A stretch of DNA of 38,335 nucleotides. It comes from Affinirhizobium lemnae. GTDB lineage: Bacteria > Pseudomonadota > Alphaproteobacteria > Rhizobiales > Rhizobiaceae. The notes beneath the pieces are model-generated. The model had not been told where the DNA came from and searched no databases. It saw only the letters and a program-made list of their open reading frames with translations. Shown here in pieces: positions 7,801-15,326 of the stretch. The stretch spans positions 1 through 38,335 of the forward strand of contig NZ_JALJQZ010000036.1 in NCBI RefSeq assembly GCF_022968395.1, read 5' to 3'. Both the position numbers and the translations under genes were made by a program. Each line of letters opens with the position of its first letter. Within the stretch, counting starts at the first letter, position 1.

Positions 7801-10359
7801 ACCGATCATGATGACGTTGAAATTCGCCACCGCGTTCTCGGCGAGATCGCCCGAGAATTCCGGCTTGATGCCGATGCGGTCGCCATCGGCGCGAACGGGC
7901 AGCGTCAGCGTGCGTTCGACAGCGCGACCGCCGCCTTCTTTCAGGCGCACGACGATGTTCGCATCCGTCAATTGCGTGGTATAGGCAAGCTCGGTCAATC
8001 CACCATCGAAGCTGGCTTTCCCCTGCTCGTCGAGCGGATCAAGCGCTTCCAGCGGCAACCTTTCCGCTTCACTTGCCTCTTCGTCAGCCAGACCAAAGAA
8101 ATAGCCTTTGAACGCTTCGCGCTCTCGCGTGTGCTTCAGCACGATTTCGCCTTCGAGCCCAAGTCCGGCAGCAGGCGCGCCATAGAGATAGCGGCCATCG
8201 ACGGTGATTGGCGTCTGTTCACCGACGACGATTTCTTTTGCCTCGCTCTTCAGATCAAACTCGATCCGGTCCGGCACGAAATCATCGACGAGGAAGCGCT
8301 TTTCAGCAATGGCGGTCGCTTTTGGGTCCGTGAATACCTGCATGGTCCAGGTGCCGCGCATGGCGCTGGCCAGCACCGGCAAATCCACCGCATAGCCGCC
8401 CAGCGTTCCCGTTCCCGTCATACGGCGGTCTTCAACACCGTCAGGCCGCAGAAACACAAAGGTCAGCGGCAATTGATCGATGGCGTTGGACGTGACATCA
8501 CGCGCCAGAAGCGCTGCATGAACCGTTTCGCCCGGGCGATAGATGCCACGCTCCGTCCAGGCGTAGACATCGATAGCACCCGGAGCGGGACGACCCGTCA
8601 CGCCGCGATCGGACAGGTCGAAGCCTGCGCGCGTCATGTCGAGGAAAACGAAATCCTCACCGCCCTTCGAGGCCATCAGCACGGCCGGAACCATGCTCGC
8701 CGTGCCACGAATGAGACCCGCACTGAACACGGCCTTGCCATCGGCATCCGTCTTGGCGGTGCCGAGGATCTCGTTGTTCTTGGCCAGCAATTGCAGGTCC
8801 ACGCCGACCGCCGGTTCGGCAGAGCCAAGCGAGCGCGCGAAAACATTCAGGCCGTCGGTTCCGGCAAAGGTGCTGAGGCCCAGATCGGACACCACGAACC
8901 ACTGCGTGGCCTTGTTTTCCCATTCATTGACATTGCCCGTGCCGGTCGCCGCCGTCAGCACATAGACGCCAGGCTTGCGCTTCGGCAAAACCTCATCGAC
9001 GGGGAAGCTCGTCACAACATCCTTGTTGATGTCCTGCGCGATATCGATAGAACCCTGCCAGACCAGTTCACCATTGCTCTGCTCCACCTGACCGGCGGTG
9101 TAGCCGTCCATCTGGGTGAGAAACTGCGAATTGGCGAGCAGCGGCGCAATGCTTCTGTCACCAATGCGGTAAAGCTTCAGATTGGCGCTGCTGGTATTGA
9201 CGGACACGATGGGAATGCCGCGCCGCGCCGTCGATGGCAGAACGAAGCTGTCGCCGGTGAAGCGCACCGCTGGCGAGCGATCCTTGACGTAAATGTTGAG
9301 ATCGACGGCTGCCTGCAGACTTTCATCCACGCTGGAGGGAAGGCCACGGCGTAGGGTTAGCTTGTAACGCTCGCCGTGCTTCAGACCCTCGACGCAGATC
9401 TGCTTGTCCTTGGCTTCGACCGCCTGCGGGGCCTGGCCGTTGAGCACCACGAACTGGCCGTAATCCGTACCCGTTTTTAAAAGCGCTTCGGAAAACTGTA
9501 CGCAGGCACGCGGGCTTGCCGCATCGGCATCCACGCTGTTTCCAACGACGCGGAAACCAAAGCGCTCCTTCAGGTCGTTGTAACGCGCCTGCACGGTTTT
9601 CGAGGGAACGAGCGCCAGGCTTTCCTTCAGCGCATCGATGGCGCCCCGGTGGTTTTCCTGCGCGTGGAGCGCATCACCCAATAGGGCAAGCGCCTCGGCG
9701 CGGCTCTGCGCCGTGCGAGAGGCATCATAGGCGTTGATTGCCGCCGAAACCGCCTTCGTCTTGGCGTCGGCATCATCCTTGATCTGCGCGGATGCCCTGG
9801 AAAACTCGCTCCACAGGCCTGAATCATCCGGCTCGATGCTGAGTGCCGCCGTCAATGCATTGATGGCCGCTGCCGGATTTCCATTGACGAATTCAAGCTG
9901 CGCGAGCGCTTTCAGACTTTCCAGCCCCTGCCCTTCCAGTTCTGGTGGAACGGCCAATTCATCGCGAAGGGCGGCAGCCTGATTGGTCGCCTCATCGCCA
10001 ACCATGGAAAGCGCTGGCGGCGCACCGATATCCGGCTGGCTGTTGGCGACAACGATCTTGCCGGCAACCGCACCGGCAAAGCTGTTCAGCTGGTTGTAAT
10101 CCGATTTGAGGAAGCACCACTTCGCCTTCACATTGAAGGTAAAAGCGCGGCAGGATTTATCGTCGATACAGGCCGTCTGGCACTGCTGGAGCGTGACGTT
10201 TTTGACCGTTCTCAGGTCGAAGCCGATGTAATCGCTTTCCTCAGTCGTCTCGATTGTCCGGTTCGACTGCGGCGCCTTGGTCGCCTGCTGCGCCTGGACG
10301 GGACCGAGAAGGCCAAGGGCCAGAAAAGAGGCGACCGCAAACGAGATTCGCTTCGACAT
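4888..10359 (-). CDS. Bacterial alpha-2-macroglobulin with PAN domain and thioester
   Basis: This is a very large periplasmic protein (1823 residues from the ATG at 10359, which follows a GGGAGG Shine-Dalgarno). The signal peptide MSKRISFAVASFLALGLLGPVQAQ has no lipobox cysteine, so unlike E. coli YfhM it should be soluble. Residues about 40-98 form a PAN/apple domain with cysteines 60, 64, 70 and 82. A helical, TPR-like region follows (about 130-270), then macroglobulin domains. The thioester motif CAEQ starts at Cys1373 in YPYGCAEQTTSR, so the protease-trapping chemistry appears intact. A helical thioester domain and a receptor-binding-like C-terminus finish it. The family is thought to inhibit invading proteases while PBP1C repairs the wall; pbpC follows directly. 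The frame is open upstream to 10518, but the signal peptide and ribosome site favour 10359. Confidence 0.93.
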   Translation of the reverse strand: MSKRISFAVASFLALGLLGPVQAQQATKAPQSNRTIETTEESDYIGFDLRTVKNVTLQQCQTACIDDKSCRAFTFNVKAKWCFLKSDYNQLNSFAGAVAGKIVVANSQPDIGAPPALSMVGDEATNQAAALRDELAVPPELEGQGLESLKALAQLEFVNGNPAAAINALTAALSIEPDDSGLWSEFSRASAQIKDDADAKTKAVSAAINAYDASRTAQSRAEALALLGDALHAQENHRGAIDALKESLALVPSKTVQARYNDLKERFGFRVVGNSVDADAASPRACVQFSEALLKTGTDYGQFVVLNGQAPQAVEAKDKQICVEGLKHGERYKLTLRRGLPSSVDESLQAAVDLNIYVKDRSPAVRFTGDSFVLPSTARRGIPIVSVNTSSANLKLYRIGDRSIAPLLANSQFLTQMDGYTAGQVEQSNGELVWQGSIDIAQDINKDVVTSFPVDEVLPKRKPGVYVLTAATGTGNVNEWENKATQWFVVSDLGLSTFAGTDGLNVFARSLGSAEPAVGVDLQLLAKNNEILGTAKTDADGKAVFSAGLIRGTASMVPAVLMASKGGEDFVFLDMTRAGFDLSDRGVTGRPAPGAIDVYAWTERGIYRPGETVHAALLARDVTSNAIDQLPLTFVFLRPDGVEDRRMTGTGTLGGYAVDLPVLASAMRGTWTMQVFTDPKATAIAEKRFLVDDFVPDRIEFDLKSEAKEIVVGEQTPITVDGRYLYGAPAAGLGLEGEIVLKHTREREAFKGYFFGLADEEASEAERLPLEALDPLDEQGKASFDGGLTELAYTTQLTDANIVVRLKEGGGRAVERTLTLPVRADGDRIGIKPEFSGDLAENAVANFNVIMIGADAQKRAAPGLLWKLVKIERDYQWYREGNSWRYEPVNRTKQIVNGKVDVAAVDGGKISVPVQWGRYRLEVTGPEPDAPASSVEFDAGWFVTATSTETPDALEIALDKASYKVGDTAKLKVSSRYAGQLMIANGAENLISVQNVSIGEKGGEVSIPVTKEWGAGAYVTALIYRPGNARESRMPMRAIGVTWLKVDPQDRDLTVSLTAPDKTLPRQPLQIGVDVKGAGVGEEAYVTVAAVDVGILNLTRYEPPAPDNWYFGQRRLGLEIRDIYGRLIDGSLGATGKLRTGGDGGSVALQGSPPKEKLIAFFSGIVRVGPDGKANVSFDVPQFNGTARVMAVAWTKTAVGHGTKDVVIRDPVVVTASLPRFLAPGDEAMLRLDIANTDAPAGDYQVSIAASPQISVTGANASRTVKLNAGAKSTVNLAIKGARVGDGSLTVTLAGNGLAPMQQRLELPVRPAVLPVTEKRIISLAPNQSLTVDGNLLADAQLQGASLTLGVTRSADFDIPALLMSLDRYPYGCAEQTTSRAVPLLYLSELSRQSGMADDPDVKKRVQDAIYRVLAYQSSSGSFGLWGPGSGDRWLDAYVTEFLTRAREQGLDVPDRALVQALENLQNSLAYEVNIKDQGEQVSYALYVLARNRKASISDLRYYADTMLNDFPTPLAKAHLAAALSLYGDTQRSKTVFASALQMTEQAVATQVSWSWSDYGSTLRDGAAVLALAAESRPVPAIVPQLAAAVAKEARKRKYMSTQEQAWMLLAARALQNGDSGLKVDVNGQVATGAYRQQMTGDELLAKPVTLTNRASEPVSAVITTYASPKQPPAAGGNGFAITRAYYTLDGQEANVTEAKQNERYVVVLTVNETNDWPSRILVQDLLPAGFEIDNPNLVDSAQLANFEWVGQVQVAHTEFRNDRFVAAFDRNKGDNREFSLAYVVRAVTPGAYDHPAASVEDMYRPELSARSAAGRMQVQEAQ

Positions 10360-10445
10360 GATGTCCTCCCACCGCAGCATGAACGGCAATGTCGGCAGTG
10401 ATCGCCGATCAACAAAGTCTTCTGTCGTTAACGTATGGTTGTCAA

Positions 10446-10474
10446 TTGAAAGCATGATGACGCTCGGCCACAAT
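10446..10474 (+). promoter_or_regulatory. Candidate sigma-70 promoter for modE
   Basis: TTGAAA (10446-10451) and CACAAT (10469-10474) are spaced by 17 bases and lie 48 bases before the modE start. A TTGACA on the opposite strand (10445-10440) may serve the divergent macroglobulin gene, but I see no good -10 for it. This is a consensus match only. Confidence 0.3.
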
Positions 10475-10521
10475 GGACGCTCGTTGAACTGCTGACGGCT
10501 CCACACAGGCTCATCCACACC

Positions 10522-10920
10522 ATGTCAAATCCGCCCGATCAGACCCTGCAGCCACTGCTGAAAGTTGCGTTTCCGCCTGGAGAGCGGCTTGGCCGCGGCA
10601 AGATCGAGCTGCTGGAGCATATTCGTGAAACCGGGTCCATTTCGGCAGCCGGTCGCCGCATGGATATGTCGTATCGACGGGCATGGCTGCTGGTGGATGC
10701 GATCAACACGATGTTTGCAAAACCGTCAGTTGAATCCCAGCGCGGTGGCAAGCAAGGCGGCGGGGCTCAGCTGACCGAATTTGGTGAAGAACTGATCCGC
10801 CGCTTTCGGCATATGGAAGTCATTCTCCAAAGCGCGCTTGCAGACGACCTCGATTGGCTGAATGAACATCAAAGCAAGATCAGCGCGCTCGACCCGACGG
10901 ATCCAGTGCAACCGTCTTGA
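10522..10920 (+). CDS. modE: ModE-type molybdate regulator, DNA-binding domain only
   Basis: The 132-residue protein matches the N-terminal winged-helix part of ModE (LGRGKIELLEHIRETGSISAAGRRMDMSYRRAWLLVDAIN). It would bind DNA upstream of molybdate genes. It lacks the two C-terminal MOP domains with which E. coli ModE senses molybdate. Short forms like this occur in alphaproteobacteria; how this one senses the metal is not visible. It converges on modC and overlaps its 3' end by 41 bases (10880-10920), so the two reading frames share sequence on opposite strands. A likely target is the palindrome at 13554-13575. Confidence 0.88.
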   Translation: MSNPPDQTLQPLLKVAFPPGERLGRGKIELLEHIRETGSISAAGRRMDMSYRRAWLLVDAINTMFAKPSVESQRGGKQGGGAQLTEFGEELIRRFRHMEVILQSALADDLDWLNEHQSKISALDPTDPVQPS

Positions 10921-11959
10921 TGATGGCGTGAATGGATTGCCCTACCATCAGGTCCATTCGCTTGGCAGACAGACCGGTAATGCGGGCGCGCAGCACTTCC
11001 TCCCCGCACCGAAGCGCTATATCCACCGCACCACCATCCGAACCCGTCATGGAGCGGATTTCACCCTTCAGTACATTGAGGGCGGAGATCCCGTGCGGCT
11101 CTGAGGTCGCCAGCAGAACCTCTCGGGCAGGAATATGGACGCGAAGCTTTTGCCCTTCATGGAGATCGCCGCGCGGAACGAAGAGACGACAGCCGCGAAG
11201 CGCGATGGCCGCAAGATCGGGATCCTCACCCTGAAGCCGCACCAGTCCTTCCAGAACGCTGCCGCTTTCCCGCCCCGTCGCGACGGTTTGGATGCCCAGA
11301 ATTTCGGAGGCATTGCCAATGCCGGTCACACGCCCGTCCGCCATGGCGACGACACGGTCCGCCAGCCGTGCCACTTCGCTCACCGAATGGCTGACATAGA
11401 GAATGGGCAGGTTCAGCTCATCGCGCAGCCGCTCGATATAGGGCAGGATTTCCGCCTTGCGCGCCTCATCCAGTGCCGAAAGCGGCTCATCCATCAGCAA
11501 AATGCGAGGGCTCGCCAGAAGAGCGCGGCCAATGGCCACTCGCTGCTTTTCTCCACCTGACAATGAACCGGGACGACGCGGCAGCAGTGCCTCCAGCCCG
11601 AGTATGGCAATAATCTTCTCCGGATCGGCGAAGGAGGACCGGCTGCCCGCGAACCACTGCCCGTAGTTGAGATTCTGACGCACGGTCAGATGCGGAAAAA
11701 GGCGCGGCTCCTGGAAGACATAGCCGAGGCCCCGCCGATGCGGCGGGAGGCAGATACCCTTGCTCGTATCCAGCAGCACCTGATCGCCGACGATTATGCG
11801 CCCGTGATCAGGCCTCACCAGCCCGCCGACAATGCGAAGCACGGATGTTTTTCCAGAGCCGGAACGCCCGAAGAGCGCCGTTACGCCCCCTTCCGATGTG
11901 AAGTCCGCCTCGATGCGGAAATCTCCTTGGCTATGACGGATCTCGACAGCGAAAGTCAT
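10880..11959 (-). CDS. modC: Molybdate ABC transporter ATP-binding protein ModC
   Basis: ModC powers molybdate import together with the ModB permease. The ABC domain shows Walker A GRSGSGKTS (about 31-39), Q-loop FQEP, signature LSGGEKQR, Walker B ILLMDEPLSALD and the switch histidine in YVSHSVSEV. The C-terminal third contains a MOP-like oxyanion-binding domain (ISALNVLKGEIRSM onward), which separates ModC from other importer ATPases. At 359 residues it is full length. The ATG overlaps the modB stop by 4 bases (ATGA, 11956-11959), and the 3' end overlaps convergent modE. It is the last gene of modABC. Confidence 0.96.
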   Translation of the reverse strand: MTFAVEIRHSQGDFRIEADFTSEGGVTALFGRSGSGKTSVLRIVGGLVRPDHGRIIVGDQVLLDTSKGICLPPHRRGLGYVFQEPRLFPHLTVRQNLNYGQWFAGSRSSFADPEKIIAILGLEALLPRRPGSLSGGEKQRVAIGRALLASPRILLMDEPLSALDEARKAEILPYIERLRDELNLPILYVSHSVSEVARLADRVVAMADGRVTGIGNASEILGIQTVATGRESGSVLEGLVRLQGEDPDLAAIALRGCRLFVPRGDLHEGQKLRVHIPAREVLLATSEPHGISALNVLKGEIRSMTGSDGGAVDIALRCGEEVLRARITGLSAKRMDLMVGQSIHAIIKTVALDPSGRAR

Positions 11960-12657
11960 TCGGCTTCGATCCTCTTGCCCACCCGGCGCGCCAGCGCTTC
12001 GGAAAGCAGCAATGCTGCCATGGAGATGACAATCGAAATGACAGTCAAGCGAAGAGCGCCCGCATCGCCCCCCGGCACCTGGGTGAAGGTGTAGATCGCG
12101 GCGGAAAGCGTTTGCGTTTCACCGGGAATGTTCGAAACAAAGGTGATCGTCGCGCCGAATTCCCCCATGGCCTTGGCAAAGGCCAGAACGAGGCCGGCGA
12201 TGATTCCCGGCAGCATCAGGGGCAGCGTGACCGTGAGAAACACCATCACCGGCGATGCGCCCAATGTTCTGGCCGCCTCTTCCAGCTTCAGGTCCACCGC
12301 CTCGATGGACAGCCTGATCGAACGCACCATCAGCGGAAAACCCATGACCGCGCAGGCGAGTGCCGCCCCGGTCCAGCGAAAGGATAGGATCAACCCGAAA
12401 GTGCTTTCCAGAAATGAACCGATGAACCCGCGTCGCCCGAACGCAATCAGCAGCAGGTAACCGGTCACAACGGGTGGCAGAATGAGCGGCAGGTGGACGA
12501 TGCCATTCAGCAGCGCATGTCCCCAAAAGCGCTTGCGCGCCAGAAGATAGGCAACCAGCACACCCAGCGGCAGGCTGGCGATGACGGCAACGCTGGCAAC
12601 CTTCAGGCTGAGCCTGATCGCCGTCCATTCCTCTTCACTCAAACTTGGAAGTTCCAC
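11956..12657 (-). CDS. modB: Molybdate ABC transporter permease ModB
   Basis: ModB is the inner-membrane channel subunit, here 233 residues with about five hydrophobic segments. The cytoplasmic EAA loop that docks on the ATPase is clear: EEAARTLGASPVMVFLTVTLPLMLPGI, residues about 133-160. The motif MGEFGATITFVSNIPGETQT near the C-terminus is characteristic of ModB. It lies 55 bases after modA and overlaps modC by 4 bases, so the three form one operon. Confidence 0.96.
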   Translation of the reverse strand: MELPSLSEEEWTAIRLSLKVASVAVIASLPLGVLVAYLLARKRFWGHALLNGIVHLPLILPPVVTGYLLLIAFGRRGFIGSFLESTFGLILSFRWTGAALACAVMGFPLMVRSIRLSIEAVDLKLEEAARTLGASPVMVFLTVTLPLMLPGIIAGLVLAFAKAMGEFGATITFVSNIPGETQTLSAAIYTFTQVPGGDAGALRLTVISIVISMAALLLSEALARRVGKRIEAE

Positions 12658-12712
12658 GCATGCGTCCCGTTTGTGAAGACTGTAACTGCGTGAACGCCGT
12701 TATGCGAGGGCA

Positions 12713-13495
12713 TCATTTGAGGATTGTGAAGCCTTGTGCCGTGAAGAAACCCGAAGCTTCATCGGAAGACAGGAACTTCAGGTAATCGCTGGCCGCCGTG
12801 CTCTTGGCGCCGGCGACCTGCGCTACCGGATAGATGATCGCAGGATGGCTGTCTGGCGGGAAGGTGCCGACGACTGAAACGCCGGGATCGGCGGCTGCAT
12901 CCGTCTGATAAACGATGCCATAAGGAGCCTCCCCGCGCGATACGAGCAAGAGTGCTGCGCGAACATTTTCCGCACCCGCCACCTTCGGCGCGACGGCAGT
13001 CCAGGCACCAAGCTTTTCCAGCGCAGCCTTGCCATATTTGCCGGCGGGAACGCTATTCACCGCACCCATGGCGAGCTTGCCGTCTCCCACCAGAGCGGAA
13101 AGATCGAACCCAGCCTTGATGTTGACAGGCTTTGCCTTGTCCTTCGGCGCGACCAGAACGATGCGGTTGCCCAGCAGGTTCTTTCGACTGTCCGGCTTGA
13201 TGAGGTTCTTCTTCGCCAGATAATCCATCCAGTCCAGATCGGCGGAAATGAAAACGTCCGCGGGCGCACCAGCCTCTATCTGCTTCGCCAGCGCCGAGCT
13301 GGCTGCGTAAGAGACCGTTACCTCATGACCACTTTTCTTAGCGTAGACGGCATTGGCTGCATCCAACGCCGTCCTCATGCTGGCAGCGGCGAAAACGGTT
13401 ATCTTTTCAGCGGCTAGACCTTGTGCGGGCAGAACAGGAAGCACTGCCAAAGCCATGGCAGCGATGAGTTTGAGGATCAGACGGCGGGTTTTCAT
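12713..13495 (-). CDS. modA: Periplasmic molybdate-binding protein ModA
   Basis: ModA captures molybdate (or tungstate) in the periplasm for ModBC. The start is the ATG at 13495, preceded by GGGAGAG; this gives a 260-residue precursor with the signal peptide MKTRRLILKLIAAMALAVLPVL...GLAA. The frame is open upstream to 13555, but that would place the operator palindrome in the coding sequence. The mature protein begins EKITVFAAASMRTALD, a ModA hallmark carrying ligand-contacting serines. The later motifs GNRIVLVAPKD, SVPAGKYGKAAL and GIVYQTDA also fit. Confidence 0.95.
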   Translation of the reverse strand: MKTRRLILKLIAAMALAVLPVLPAQGLAAEKITVFAAASMRTALDAANAVYAKKSGHEVTVSYAASSALAKQIEAGAPADVFISADLDWMDYLAKKNLIKPDSRKNLLGNRIVLVAPKDKAKPVNIKAGFDLSALVGDGKLAMGAVNSVPAGKYGKAALEKLGAWTAVAPKVAGAENVRAALLLVSRGEAPYGIVYQTDAAADPGVSVVGTFPPDSHPAIIYPVAQVAGAKSTAASDYLKFLSSDEASGFFTAQGFTILK

Positions 13496-13553
13496 AAGCT
13501 CTCCCAATCGAAATATCTGCGCGAATATAGCGAACTTACGCCCGTATTCCAGC

Positions 13554-13575
13554 ATTATATCCGTGCGGATATAAT
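13554..13575. promoter_or_regulatory. Perfect palindrome, probable ModE operator (Mo-box)
   Basis: Two 10-base arms, ATTATATCCG and CGGATATAAT, are separated by TG and match perfectly. The site is 59 bases before modA and 80 bases before the divergent oxidoreductase start. ModE boxes in other proteobacteria are palindromes with TATA-rich arms, and a modE gene lies in the same cluster. Assignment to ModE is inference. Confidence 0.7.
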
Positions 13576-13654
13576 GAAAGAAATTCAGCGCCTTCTGGAC
13601 AGCGGTCCTATGTCGCTACACATTCCCCTCATGATCGAAATGCAGGACGGAACC

Positions 13655-14320
13655 ATGGTAGACGAAACCAGCGAGCCTGAGGCGACGAAGTTGACCACGA
13701 CCAAACGAAAGTGGGCGGCAGAAGGCAAATTTCTAACCGGCAAGATCACAAGACCGGAAACCGACCGACTGCCGCCGGGCCAGCACCTCGTGCAGAACTG
13801 GCCGGTCCTGGACCTTGGCCAGCAGCCGGTGATCTCCGCACTGCAATGGCGGCTCGACATCAGGGGCGAAGTGGAAAATCCTCTGACGTTCAACTGGGAG
13901 AAATTTCAGGCGCTACCGCAATCGAAGCTCACGACAGATATTCACTGCGTGACCACTTGGTCGCGTTATGACAATGAATGGACCGGCGTCACCACACGTG
14001 AACTGCTTGATCAGGTTCACCCGAAAGCAGATGCGGATGCCGTGATGCTGACGAGCTATGACGGATACACGACCAATCTGCTGCTTTCCGACTTTGCCGC
14101 GGAAGACGCCATGCTGGTCACGCATTGGCAGGGCGAGCCGCTGACCGCCGAGCACGGCGGGCCAATGCGCCTCGTTGTTCCGCATCTTTATTTCTGGAAG
14201 AGCGCCAAGTGGCTGACCCGCATCGAGTTCACCCGTCAGGACAGACCCGGCTTCTGGGAAAAGAATGGCTACCACATGCGTGGTGATCCATGGGCTGAAG
14301 AGCGCTATTCCGAGGACTGA
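13655..14320 (+). CDS. Sulfite-oxidase-like molybdopterin oxidoreductase
   Basis: This 221-residue protein belongs to the sulfite oxidase/YuiH-like Moco proteins (COG2041). The start at 13655 gives the family's usual N-terminus, KRKWAAEGKFLTGKITRPETDRLPPGQHLV, with AGGACGG upstream; in-frame ATGs at 13574 and 13631 are less likely. The conserved Cys in TDIHCVTTWSRYD should ligate molybdenum, and W-Y-rich motifs (HLYFWKSAKWLTRIEF) follow. There is no Tat signal, so it is probably cytoplasmic; the substrate is unknown. It is divergent from modABC across the palindrome, so molybdate supply and this enzyme may be regulated together. Confidence 0.88.
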   Translation: MVDETSEPEATKLTTTKRKWAAEGKFLTGKITRPETDRLPPGQHLVQNWPVLDLGQQPVISALQWRLDIRGEVENPLTFNWEKFQALPQSKLTTDIHCVTTWSRYDNEWTGVTTRELLDQVHPKADADAVMLTSYDGYTTNLLLSDFAAEDAMLVTHWQGEPLTAEHGGPMRLVVPHLYFWKSAKWLTRIEFTRQDRPGFWEKNGYHMRGDPWAEERYSED

Positions 14321-14327
14321 AAATGGT

Positions 14328-14358
14328 GCAGGAGCCGCCCCCGCCAAACGGCTCCTGC
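14328..14358. terminator. Hairpin between convergent genes
   Basis: Ten-base arms GCAGGAGCCG (14328-14337) and CGGCTCCTGC (14349-14358) pair perfectly around an 11-base loop. The hairpin lies between the convergent oxidoreductase gene and udh and could serve both strands. No long T tract follows on either side. Confidence 0.6.
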
Positions 14359-14368
14359 GGTAACGCTC

Positions 14369-15166
14369 TCAACTTTCCTTGAAAATAGGATCGTTGACGA
14401 AATTGCCGCCCTGATAGACGTGAAGGGCCGCTTTCGGGTCTGGTTTGCCAAGTGCCGCGTCGATTTCCGCGCGATAATGCTCGGCATTGTCCTGCGGCTT
14501 CCAGCCCAGATAGCTGGCATGCGAGTTGTCCCACCAGGCTGCATCATTGTTGGAGATGCCCCAGATCACCGGGCACCCCAGCATCGGCGCCCGGAACGTG
14601 CACTCGATAAGACGCTTGAAATCCGCATGGGACATCCAGCTGGACAGCATGCGATGATTGCTTGGCTTTTCCATGCAGCTGCCAATGCGAACAAGCGCCG
14701 TTTCCTGACCGAATTTCTCGAAATACATCCGCGCCAGCTGTTCGCCGAAACATTTGGAGACACCGTAAAGACCATCCGGCCGCGTTGGCGATGTCGCGTC
14801 GATCTTCTCATCCTGACGGTAGAAGCCGACTGTGTGGTTGGAACTTGCAAACAGGATGCGCGGATGGCCGTTGGCGCGCGCTGCTTCGTAAAGATTGTAG
14901 AGGCCGAGCAGGTTGGCGTTCAGAATCTTCGAGAACTTGTCTTCGACGGACACGCCACCGAGATGCACGATCCCGTCACAACCTTCTACCAGCTTATGCA
15001 CGGCATCCGCATCACCCAGATCGCATTGAACGAGTTCCTCGTTCGGTCCGGCCTCACCCAGATTGCTGATATCTGACAGGCGCAGGATATCGGCCACATC
15101 GGCAAGACGCGTGCGCATGGCACGCCCCAGCGCGCCGGCGGCACCGGTGATCAACAGTCGTTTCAA
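14369..15166 (-). CDS. udh: Uronate dehydrogenase (D-glucuronate/D-galacturonate, NAD+)
   Basis: Udh oxidises D-galacturonate and D-glucuronate with NAD+ to the 1,5-aldarolactones, the first step of oxidative uronate catabolism. The protein closely follows the A. tumefaciens enzyme: Rossmann motif TGAAGALG (7-14), SSNHTVG (108-114) and catalytic Tyr134/Lys138 in YGVSK. I choose the TTG at 15166 because a GGAGGA site lies 4 bases upstream, and because it gives 265 residues starting (M)KRLLITGAAG, the length and N-terminus I recall for that enzyme. An ATG at 15178 would add four residues but has no ribosome site. It is divergent from gntR and the kdgD-gci-gli genes, which carry on the pathway. 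Confidence 0.94.
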   Translation of the reverse strand: MKRLLITGAAGALGRAMRTRLADVADILRLSDISNLGEAGPNEELVQCDLGDADAVHKLVEGCDGIVHLGGVSVEDKFSKILNANLLGLYNLYEAARANGHPRILFASSNHTVGFYRQDEKIDATSPTRPDGLYGVSKCFGEQLARMYFEKFGQETALVRIGSCMEKPSNHRMLSSWMSHADFKRLIECTFRAPMLGCPVIWGISNNDAAWWDNSHASYLGWKPQDNAEHYRAEIDAALGKPDPKAALHVYQGGNFVNDPIFKES

Positions 15167-15220
15167 GATTTCCTCCATCGGCAGGCAGCGCGCCACAACT
15201 CGTAGGCTCGCCGGGTCAAC

Positions 15221-15230
15221 TCATCATACA
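15221..15230 (-). promoter_or_regulatory. Candidate GntR half-site upstream of udh
   Basis: Read on the minus strand this is TGTATGATGA. The near-identical TGTATGTTGA occurs at 16092-16101 in the kdgD promoter. Arms GCTCGCC (15206-15212) and GGCGAGC (15283-15289) bracket the intergenic region. A shared site would let the GntR product control both arms of the cluster. Two copies are weak evidence. Confidence 0.3.
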
Positions 15231-15326
15231 TGTTGGCAGAAGCGCGTCAACACGCTACAGCTATTGCATTGATGTACAGGCTGGCGAGCAGACCATCCGG
15301 AGATGCAGGCTTTGAAGGAGATGTCC

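Noticed and set aside
6757..9354. Open frame of 865 codons on the + strand
   Set aside because: It is antisense to the alpha-2-macroglobulin gene, has no ribosome site or recognisable domain, and its length follows from the high GC content and codon use of the real gene.
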